Shown here piece after piece: positions 28,202-35,819 of a stretch of 35,819 nt of DNA. The notes beneath the pieces are model-generated. The model saw nothing but the letters and a program-made list of their open reading frames with translations, was not told the DNA's origin and did not search any database. Numbering within the stretch: the stretch's first letter is position 1; every line of letters begins with the position of its first letter. Where the stretch lies: positions 954,466 through 990,284 of the forward strand of contig BFEA01000319.1 of assembly GCA_003427395.1 (NCBI GenBank), written 5' to 3'. The stretch comes from Chara braunii (lineage: Eukaryota > Streptophyta > Charophyceae > Charales > Characeae). Position numbers and translations under genes: made by a program.

Positions 28202-29968
28202 CCACACGTCCTCACTGAGACCCGCTTTCTCCCATGGAGGAGCATTGGGATCTACTTGACTCCTAGACCGGGAACCTCCTCGGCGTCTTTCGGTCGCCTT
28301 ACCTTTCTGAGTTACGACAGCGACTACGCCACCCCCTGAAGCTTCTACGCTACCTACCTCTGAACCCACTCCCGCCTGGAAGTCGTGACGAACATGAGCG
28401 TCCCTTCACTTTCCAGTTGGGAGGGGGTGACTTTTTCCTACCATCCGTCGTGGGTGTCTGACCATGCCCTATCTTTGCTTCAAGGTCTAGGGCCTTCTTG
28501 GTAAACGAGGGGAAGTTGTGCATATTAATGTTGGCCTCATCTGCCAACTGATTCCTGAGAGGCAGAGGAAAGCATCTCAGATAGGAGGTGAGTAAGACCT
28601 GGGGGTCATAGCGCGCCCTAGGGAGACAGATCAGACGCTCTACTGCGTTTGTGGCCTCCCTTACTGAATTAAACTGCTTGTTATGCAGAGTCAGGATCGC
28701 GTCAGTAGCCTTTTGAGCCTCCTGAGGATCGTGCCACCTGTCTTCCACCAACTTAAGAAAGTCATTCAGTTTTTGGCTGACTGCCCAAGCGCGAAAGTCA
28801 TGACCATATCCCTGTAACTGCACTAAACCACTCAACCATCACTGCACTCCCCTCTAAATAGGAGGCAGCCACAAACACTTCCTCGTGTGGCAAGGTAAGT
28901 TTACATTTCACGTAGACTGGCACTGACCTCAACCATGTGTCGAGGTCTTCGCCCCTCTTGTCCCTGTGAAGTGTTTAGGAGCAACGATGACCGTCTTTGG
29001 AACCCACTGACTTTGTCCCGGTACCTGTACCATTTCGGGTTGTGGACCTTGAGGCGCAGGTTGCTGTACCAGCTGTTGTTGGGGCTGTGTACCCTGCAGC
29101 TGTGCAGGCTGCAAGACAGCAGGCTGCCCGCTTACGGCAACCTGCGATGGAGGTTGGGAGAACACTGTCTGTACAGGAGCCTGTACACTAGGACCTACCA
29201 AGAACCCTCCTGCTAATGGCATACCTGGGGAAAGGCTTGGACCGATGCTGGGGAGACATATGGGGATACCCCAGTCACCGGTGGCACATAAGGAGGAGGT
29301 TGTACAACGGGCTAGACACTGGGCCCGGACAGCGATGGTGCTGTTTGCGCTCGCCCGACCAGCAAGGCCAGACTCTGTTGGATGTCTTGAAGGAGAGTCG
29401 TGTGGTGGTCGTGCATCTCTACAACACCTACCAGGACTATCCGCAACGTCCGCACGTCTGCATCCATGTGCGTCAGGTCCATTCTCTCTATCTCACTGAC
29501 GTTCGCTTGTCTCCGCTGCATCCTGACTCTTCTTCTAATCATCCTTTCCTTCTCCACCTTTATCTCTCCTAAGGCCTCCTGTAGCTGTGCCTCCTGCAGT
29601 GTTGCCTGCTGTATGGCGATCTCATCGAAAGTCAACACTATTGGCTGACTTTCCATGACGCCAGTGGACTGACTCAGGGTCTGCGCGACCGTTGACCCTA
29701 TGACCCCTGAACTGTTGGTTTGGGAACTCTGCTGCGCAGCGGTTGCCATGGCTGCTGAAGTAGCGGCTTCACTTGCGAATGCCCTGGTGGCCTCCGCTGC
29801 CTTAGCTCTCCGTTGCTGCTGCTTCCTCTCCCTAAGCTCGCGGAACAGTAACCTATCACCCTCGGGTCCTAATGCCACGTGGGCAATCGGGGCTCTAGCT
29901 GATCGCAAGATCCGGTCGTCCTCACTAGTGGTATCCATGTCGCTCATAAGGTACAGAACTGTACACAA
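28202..29968 (-). pseudogene. Ty3 gag, duplicated truncated copy
   Basis: The same broken gag as at 14652-16418: start at 29968 or 29941 (MDTTSEDDRIL), charged N-terminus to 29312, Q/P-rich linker 28929-29222, capsid-like core 28350-28835, and part of the downstream tail. It is cut off at the adapter just before the zinc knuckle. The same stops and frameshifts are present. Confidence 0.85.
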
Positions 29969-30144
29969 TCTGCACTAGGTCACTCTTCGATGCCTACCGC
30001 AGCGTAATGCACAGACTGATTTATAATAGTTAAAATAATTAATCGGTGGCTGCATTAGAGTAGATACATTTGGGTCCAATAGGTAAGTTCATATTCCTAC
30101 AAACGAGACTACTTTGACTTTGACTAGTTCGCAAACAGAAAGCA

Positions 30145-30534
30145 CAATAACTGTTATTTCGTCAAAATGGACATTTTTTGTTTTTTGAACAAATTCAAAA
30201 CTAAGTTTTTTTCAATTTTTTTGGTCGAAAACTCGTCTCAATTGCTGCTCTGGATGGTCCGGTGTTTTTAAAACACTGGACCCCTTGTATGTATATGGAC
30301 CTAGCTTGAGACAAGATACATCCAGGCAGTCCCCCCTGGATGTATCTGGTCTCAAGCTTAGTCCTGATACATCCAGGGGGTCCAGCGTTTTAAAAATGCC
30401 GGACCCTCAAGAGCAGCAAAATTTAGACGAGTTTTCAACAAAAAAAGTTGAAAAAACTCAGTTTCAATTTTGTTGAAAAAATAAAAAAACATCCATTTTG
30501 ACGAAATGGTAGTTCAATGAACAAATAACAGTTC
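30145..30534. mobile_element. Nested foldback element, duplicated copy
   Basis: Same bases as 16595-16984, with the same inverted arms and inner palindromes. Confidence 0.75.
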
Positions 30535-30609
30535 TAAACTATGATGTTTGTCACATGTTGATGGCTGTACACCTAACTAATCAAAATAAAAATTGAATCA
30601 TTTGTTGGG

Positions 30610-30760
30610 TCTGTTTGCAGAATGAACAGCCATTTCGTCAAAACGGACATATTATATTTTTTGAACAAAATCAAAACTGACTTTTTTTGCCAAAATCCGG
30701 TCGGAATTTTTTGCTCATGGGGGTCCGGCGTTCCCAAAACGCCGGACCCCCCTGGTCTAT
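30610..30760. mobile_element. Foldback arm with GTCCGGCGTT hairpin
   Basis: Continues where the first copy falls into Ns. 30719-30732 (GGGGGTCCGGCGTT) pairs perfectly with 30738-30751 (AACGCCGGACCCCC) over a five-base loop. The same TCCGG..CCGGA palindrome sits in both arms of the neighbouring foldback element, so this is one family. An ambiguous base follows at 30769. Confidence 0.75.
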
Positions 30761-31030
30761 GGTTGAGANAAAAAAACAGCAAAGAAGAAGGAAAAAAAAA
30801 AACAGCGAAGAAGAAAACGAAGAAGGAAAAAAAAAAAAACAGCAAAGAAGAAGAAGAAGGTTCTACCTGTGCAAATTTTTTAGGACGACTCTAACCCCAT
30901 ATGAGTGATGAAAAAAATGGGAAAAAAAAGTTACTGCTTTTCTTTTATTTATTTATTTATTTATTTAACCGATTTTCGTTTTTCATTTTTTTTAATTCGT
31001 AAATGAAGTCAAATTCAAGAAAAAAAAGGG
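30761..31030. other. A-rich low-complexity sequence
   Basis: AACAGCAAAGAAGAAG-type units repeat at 30775-30860 with A runs between them. TTTA repeats at 30943-30967. No inverted right arm for the foldback element at 30610 could be found, so the contig may switch sequence near 30769. Confidence 0.5.
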
Positions 31031-31180
31031 GGGGTTGTAGGGTTTTGCAAACCCTACAACCCCATATATATATTTTTTGTTTCACGTATTTTTTTACCCC
31101 AAAAACAATATAAAAAAAAACGGGGCGCGAACTGGGCCTCCTGGCCGCGGCGGCCAAATAGCCCGCAGCCGCGGCGGCAG
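31031..31180. repeat. Perfect hairpin and GC-rich dyad
   Basis: GGGGTTGTAGGGTTT (31031-31045) and AAACCCTACAACCCC (31049-31063) are perfect complements with a three-base loop. An AT-rich stretch follows, then a GC-rich part with CCGCGGCGGC twice (31145, 31170). The sequence at 35395-35460 has a similar though weaker hairpin beside AT-rich sequence. Confidence 0.7.
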
Positions 31181-31289
31181 GTGTCACGTAGCTCTAAACC
31201 AACTAACCTGTCGAAGGGAGTCCATGTGGAGGCTGAGATGCCTGGCCCACCTATCTTTGGGCCTCTGTGCACTACGCTAGACACATGAA

Positions 31290-31750
31290 AATTTCCAAGA
31301 GTACGTGTAGCGCTGTCAGACTCTTGGATTGGCATCAAATGCTGTCGTCACTGCACTTACTCCAGACTCTCGACTCTCATGAGCATTCTTGACTGTCGGA
31401 CAGACACTACACCACAGGGCAGCGACGATTTGTCCACCGAGACTGGAGGCCAACTCTTGAATTTGCAAACCGCATGAAGGGACCGGTCGGCCTTGTTTGA
31501 AAAAAACGCCCCTGCAGGCGGGAACTGTGGAAACTTCAAGAGTTCGTCCTATGGGCCGTTTCTGACACCGCTTGAAGCGCTGGACCAATAGCACTTTTCC
31601 ACAGTTAGTGCAGCGATGACTCACTCTTGACGTTTTCGAGAGTGAATCTGACTGCTCTTGAATGGAAATTCAGGACGCGGCGTCAAGAGTAAGTGCAGCT
31701 GTGATGAACTCTTGATTTCTCAAGATTCAAGAGTAGTGCAGTGAGGCCCT
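31290..31750. repeat. Cluster of CTCTTGA / TCAAGAG motifs
   Basis: ACTCTTGA or its complement, exact or with one change, occurs about ten times in both orientations (near 31295, 31320, 31388, 31453, 31530, 31622, 31652, 31682, 31708, 31727). The last two form a hairpin. AGTGCAG follows or precedes several of them, and CACTGCACTTACTCC at 31349 is the inverse of AAGTGCAG at 31690. This resembles the subterminal repeats of a DNA transposon; no transposase or clear ends are present. Confidence 0.5.
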
Positions 31751-31754
31751 TTGA

Positions 31755-33340
31755 CTACTGCTCGTAGGTTTGTACGGGGTCTGAGCATCCGGTAGATGGT
31801 CTTGACTGACAGTGACTCCAGGTTGCAGACCTGTGTCTTTCCTCTCCTCCATCTTCACTTGGGCGGGTCCAGCAGAAGGTTAGGCACAAGCAGGTCTGGC
31901 CTGTAGACTGTCCGTGTGTCACCACTCGGTAAAGGGCTCCCTTTGCAAGCCACTCCATCTTGCCTGGTTGGTGCCGTTCCAAAATGTTGTTGTTGTTTCT
32001 TTTGAACAAATTCACCCAGGCCCCCTTGGGTTCCACCGCACTATGGAGCCGATGTCGGGGGAATGCCGCTCCTCAGACTGGACCCCTACCCAGTCAGCTT
32101 CCCGCAGGCGAGGGCCCATTCTTTAATGTTACCACCTAGGCCAAGGGTCTTGCGAGGATAAGCTGTTCCAGGTTTTCTGTAATCTGGCGTGCGCAGCGTA
32201 AAACCTATCGGAGCTGCTCTGCCGGGTCCCAAATGTCAGCGACCCCGAGCACTCCTTCCTTGAACCAGGTTGTCCATGGAGAACCGGAGCTCTTGAAAAC
32301 GCACCCCCGCCCGTCGGTGATTGACCTGTTTCCAAAGAGGGGTTGGTGTAAAATCTCCGCCTAGCGGGTTGGGAAGGGGCGGTCTGGTAGTGGCAACTGC
32401 CTCCAGGCTCCAGGTCTTGAGCAGGGTGACCCTTTTTTTTTTTTTTTTTGATAGGACATGCTCCAATCTATTCGTGGGGAGCAACACGTGCTGGGAACCG
32501 GGCCCAGCGTCCCATTTGAGAAACAATTTGAGAAAAATTATGCAGAATACTTTGAGATATCAGGGCCATTACCATCAATCCTATCCGCCTCTCCCTTATA
32601 CCCCGATACCCAGTCCCTACGAGTCCTCCCACCCCAACTGTCAGGTTACAGAGTGGCACGACCCACCCCAGAAAACCCCCACCTGCTGGGTTACAGGGCA
32701 AAGTGACCCACCCCGGCTCCGGCCAACGCCGACTACGTACCAGCTCACCAATAGACACTAGTCCATAGCCAAATCCTGCCTGATTGCGCTCGCCCGTGTC
32801 CTAGGTAGGGCCCAGAACCGATCCTCAAGCCATGTGAAGTGGTCAACCAGGTCGGGCGCTGCCGGGGCCAGTCTACGAATTTCTTCCAAGGCCAACTCTT
32901 TCTGCGGGAGTTTTTGGTTGAAAATCAGCCTCTTGATCCCCTCGGTAGCCAGGGCCTTAACTTGTGTGGTTGGGTCCAGCATCCGTAGCCATCCTCTAGT
33001 CTTGGGCTGAATGAGGGAATCCCAGGCCACTCTATGGATGATGCTTTGTTTCTCATGACCTCCTCTCCATAGGAAGGCCCGACAATTGTCTTTTCAAGCT
33101 GCGCTCCGCTCCCCTGCTCAGGGCCCAAGTGGCAGACTTGTACCAGGTGGAGGCTAAAATAACATTCTTAATAACCAGCGCTCTTCCAAATAAGGGAGTA
33201 TGTTTGCTTTTCCAGCTCTCCATCTTTTCCAAGGCGGGTTTGGTGATCAATGTGTCATTTGCAGTCCGCTTGCCTAGGGCGGACAGGGCTGCCCCTTGGA
33301 CCCTAATTTTGGTCTATCTAGGCATCCATTTCACTTGAGG
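31755..33340 (-). mobile_element. LINE fragment 5, interrupted by SINE-like copy C
   Basis: Minus-strand pieces in order: 33053-33250 (FGRALVIKNVILASTWYKSA, the post-RT segment), 32758-33030 (VAWDSLIQPKTRGWLRMLDP type sequence, WLEDRFWALPRTRA), then after the insertion 32236-32431 (LLKTWSLEAVATTRPPLPNP, GVRFQELRFSMDNLV) and 31755-32036 (WLAKGALYRVVTHG). The first two match the order in LINE 3, and LLKTW continues the segment that reads LKIW in fragment 1. RT core and zinc finger are missing. Broken by stops and frameshifts. Confidence 0.75.
32432..32757 (-). mobile_element. SINE-like retroposon, family X copy C
   Basis: Head block 32459-32516 and poly-A tail (T run 32433-32449). The two GGTTACAG units at 32643 and 32689 are each followed by the GACCCACCCC block. 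About 325 bases long, the shortest and best delimited copy, because LINE coding sequence stops at 32757 and resumes at 32431. On the minus strand GGTTCCCAGCACGTG may be a degenerate pol III B box. I could not find a convincing target-site duplication. Confidence 0.7.
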
Positions 33341-34200
33341 TTGCTTCGGACCTCCGGTAGTTTGTGACGCACCAGCTTATGTGCATGAACGAGCTTCGGA
33401 GCCCCTTCTCTTTTTTTGGTGCTTTCGTGGTAACCGGGCTTAATCTTTTTTTTTTTTTTTTTTTGAGCCCCCTCCAGTGCTAGTTGTGCTTAATCTAATC
33501 CAGTTCCAGTTCCTCTACCTGGTCCACGTTGCATCTTCGGCAGATGCTGTAGACTGGGTAAGGTCGTCTCGGTTCTGGTTCTCCAAGTTTTCTTTTCGAT
33601 TGGCTTGCCAGTGTCCTTGATGGGCCCCGATGCATGGGAGACGTCGGCCAATCTTGAATTTTCATTTCAAAATCTGCAATATCTGGTATTTCCTGTACTT
33701 TTCTGTAGGAGGCGCGAGCCTTAGCGAATACGCTCAGAATTATGTTTCTTCAAGTTTTTCAAATTCCGGGAATCGTGGATGCCTATTGGGATGCTTAGTA
33801 ACAAGTCCTTTCTTGTGCATGCACGTTTTGAAGATATCCTTGCAAGACCCATGATTTTTTGTTGATGGATGGTAGGATAGGAGTCGACGTAGGAACTCGT
33901 GCATTTTAAATTTCACGCGTGGAATTTCCTTTTGAACTTCTTAATTTCAATTCAGCTTTAGGAATTAGGCGCAGCTTCAGTGGCATTTTGGTGTCTTTTT
34001 TATTTTGCGTGCATGCACCTTTCTGAGGCTTTCTCCACCCCACGCATGCATGCAATCTTTTCTCGCTTCCCCAGCCTCTTTCTTCGTGTCATCATCGACA
34101 AACTGAAACTGTCTTCTTCTCCCTTACGTAGGAGGCCCCTGCTGATTCCCCAAGTTATCGTAGAAGTTGGACAGCAGCGTGTAAAGAGGCTCTGAACTAA
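33341..34200. other. Non-coding flank of LINE fragment 5
   Basis: T run at 33448-33465, CGCATGCATGCA palindromic words near 34040. No supportable gene or repeat relative. Confidence 0.4.
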
Positions 34201-35300
34201 TCACACTGCAATTTGATTGGCTACGAAGTACTCCACGCGGATCAGCATGACCCTCCCAGAAGGCTTCTCCCTATCATCTCTTCCCTTCTCCTCCTGTCAC
34301 CATTCAGTCTCCCTCCTTTCCTCAACTATAAGTCTTGCAAGCGTATCGATTTTGCTCTCTTGCAATACATCGGGCAACTCTGGTGGAGTAGTGGCTAGAT
34401 AAGGTGGTGATCAGTGAGTCAAAAAGCCCTGACGAGTTGGCTGCAACTTTGCAGGATTGCATGCTAGATCGCTGCGACGGACTACAGGACCCGGGTGAAT
34501 CCATGTAGTAGTTGAGTGGACGATGCGGCGATTGCTGGGGTTTAGCACTGGGTATGTGGCGGTCGTGATCGCCAGTGCTCGAGCAAGGTGAAGTGTGTTG
34601 ATGGTTTGGATGGATGGTCTGGGGCCATAACTCAAGAGCAGGTCTTTTGCGCCTTGTCTTCTTCTTCGTCCTATGTTTGGAGTTAAGTTGCATAGCGAGA
34701 TGCTAGTTTTTGTCTCAATCGAGCGAGTGTATATTTTCCTCTCCTTTCTCTCTTTGTGGATGTATGACTCTATGAGTAAATGAATGGCTTTCTTGGCTCC
34801 CAATGATTGCATATGAATGAATGCATCCTTGAGTTCCACCTACTGTTTCGCCCTTCCATTGTCAAGATCTCGTTGGGCGAGGATCGTTGAAACGCAAGAG
34901 CCAAAGAAGGTTGCTTAATGAATTGTATGCCTCTCTTTTTCTCTTTCTCTTTCGAGGATCAAGGTGATGTATCGATGATGAATGGATGAATGCGGATCTC
35001 TTTTATTTCCCCCTAGTTAAGGATTTTTGTTAGAAAAATCCTCCGCGCCCTCAATCAACGAAGCCGGTTCGTCTCCCGGTACAATTTTCCACTTGCAAGA
35101 ATAATGTAATGAGTGGATTAATCGTGACTTTGCTGATTGCGAACGTGAAGCACTCCAATTGGCAAGTGATTATGTTTCTACCCCCTTCTTCTCTCAATTT
35201 TTAATCAATGACCCTTTTTGTTCGATCGCAGGGTTTTGGAATGGGCGCCCTCTTAAAGCTGCTCAACTCGTCAAAATATTTGCTCTTCTTGTTGCTTACA
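34201..35300. other. Non-coding stretch, nothing recognised
   Basis: Open frames on the minus strand (34322-34839) overlap each other and show no motif. No splice-consistent gene model could be built. CCGGTTCGTCTCCCGG at 35068 is a tRNA-like word, but no tRNA folds around it. Confidence 0.4.
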
Positions 35301-35470
35301 AGCTGTGTAACACGCCGTACGTTGTACGAGGCTCTGGTCGTACGGCCGTACGAGCGGTCCTGTACAAAGTGACGAACCCCCCCCCAAAAGAAAAAAAATA
35401 TATTAAAAAAATGGGGATGTAGAGTTTTTTATCCTCTATACCCTCATATTTTTTATTTTATTTTGAGGTC
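35301..35470. repeat. Dyad-rich GC block followed by AT hairpin
   Basis: CCGTACGTTGTACGAGG and GGTCGTACGGCCGTACGAGCGG (35314-35357) contain nested TCGTACG palindromes. After a C run and A runs, GGGGATGTAGAG (35412) faces CCTCTATACCC (35435). The arrangement resembles 31031-31180. Confidence 0.45.
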
Positions 35471-35520
35471 TTTTTTATATTAAAAAAAAGAATCAAAATG
35501 GGAAAGAAAATAAATAAAAA

Positions 35521-35650
35521 TTGATTGGTTGATTGATTGATTGATTGATTGATTGTTTGATTCATTAATTGATTGATTGATTGGTTATCCATTGATTGAT
35601 TGTTTGTTGATTGATTGAATGCTTGCTTGTTTGATTGATTGATTGATTCA
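35521..35650. repeat. (TGAT)n microsatellite
   Basis: TTGATTGA units, partly degenerate, over about 130 bases. Confidence 0.95.
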
Positions 35651-35697
35651 AAAAAAAAGAAAAACCTCGCGTGCAGCTCTAACATAGTTGCGTACTC

Positions 35698-35819
35698 CCT
35701 CTCTCTCTCTGTTTGTCTCTAAGTGCGCGCGCGCGAGAGAGAGAAAGAGAGAGTGCGTGCGTGTGTGTGCATGTGTGTGTGTGTGTCTGTGCATGTATGT
35801 GTGTGTGTGTGTGTGTGTG
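35698..35819. repeat. (CT)n, (GA)n and (GT)n microsatellites
   Basis: CT run, GCGCGCGCGAGAGAGAG, then GTGTGT with interruptions up to the end of the window, which probably broke the assembly. Confidence 0.95.

Larger units (their letters stand above)
28202..30719. repeat. Second copy of 14652-17169 (probable assembly artefact)
   Basis: Identical to 14652-17169 in all stretches compared, at a constant offset of 13550, through gag, leader and foldback elements. It starts at the base after the adapter. Unlike the first copy it continues into a hairpin at 30719. Because LTR copies of the same element differ by about 9%, perfect identity here cannot be an old duplication. Confidence 0.92.

Noticed and set aside
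27965-28205. Arg/Glu and Val/Cys repeat proteins around 28070-28163
   Set aside because: Translations of CT/CA microsatellite and of the synthetic adapter.
31031-31063. Interstitial telomere repeat
   Set aside because: Only one TAGGGTTT word in each arm, explained by the palindrome; no tandem TTTAGGG.
34380-34505. Possible SINE with A-box-like TGGAGTAGTGG and B-box-like GGTGAATCC
   Set aside because: The boxes are about 110 bases apart, too far for a tRNA-type promoter, and no tail or second copy is seen.
35060-35110. tRNA-like CCGGTTCGTCTCCCGG
   Set aside because: The T-stem would be only four pairs and no acceptor, D or anticodon arms fold upstream.

Overview
This is a gene-poor, repeat-dominated stretch of a large eukaryotic nuclear genome. 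I found no intact host gene, rRNA or tRNA. A green-lineage (plant or streptophyte alga) origin is my best guess. It rests on a U6 snRNA fossil at 23884-23959 whose 3' part reads like the plant form (GCATAAGTC, compare plant GCATAAATC, rather than animal GCAAATTC). A decayed Ty3/gypsy element with a chromodomain-like C-terminus is compatible with this. The species cannot be fixed from the window.

Layout. 1-132: fragment of an exon-like sequence, cut by a synthetic Tn5 mosaic-end dimer (133-170). 171-1975: 3' part of a decayed LINE (L1 fragment, minus strand). 2133-2260: 64-bp tandem pair. 2266-2760: SINE-like copy A. 2870-4345: GAT-rich simple sequence. 5069-5560: second LINE fragment. 5949-6600: SINE-like copy B. 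6862-7381: array of five degenerate 33-bp motifs. 8740-9800: dyads and tandem duplications. 9881-10164: second copy of the exon-like sequence.

10401-17960: Ty3/gypsy retrotransposon on the minus strand. The order is 5' LTR at 17960, an N gap (17170-17599), foldback insertions, gag, protease, RT, RNase H, integrase, GPY/F and chromodomain-like region, polypurine tract, 3' LTR at 10762. It carries several stops and frameshifts and its LTRs are only about 91% identical, so it is an old dead copy. 18240-23049: the longest LINE, minus strand, with ORF1, AP-endonuclease, RT and C-terminal pieces. Its apparent ORF1 start codon lies in a U6-snRNA-like segment, and the leader+U6 unit is repeated at 23884-24235. 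23385-25230: inverted copies of a dispersed repeat. 26103-26801: foldback element with 37-bp tandem repeats in its middle. 26805-27790: LINE fragment. 28070-28163: CT/AC microsatellite, followed by a perfect mosaic-end dimer (28164-28201).

28202-30719 is, as far as I can see, an identical copy of 14652-17169 (2518 bp) starting right at the synthetic adapter, so it is very probably an assembly or library artefact. It continues past the point where the first copy falls into Ns and shows a strong hairpin at the gap edge. 31290-31750: cluster of TCAAGAG/CTCTTGA motifs. 31755-33340: fifth LINE fragment, interrupted by SINE-like copy C. 33341-35819: no gene seen; microsatellites at the end.

How the parts relate: all recognisable retroelement pieces (five LINE fragments, three SINE-like copies, the Ty3 element) lie on the minus strand and are decayed. 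The SINE-like copies have poly-A tails and could have used LINE machinery of the kind seen here; that is inference. The points most worth following are the U6-containing LINE leader, the nested foldback structures, the unnamed SINE-like family, and the two synthetic junctions, which mean the window should not be treated as contiguous genomic sequence.
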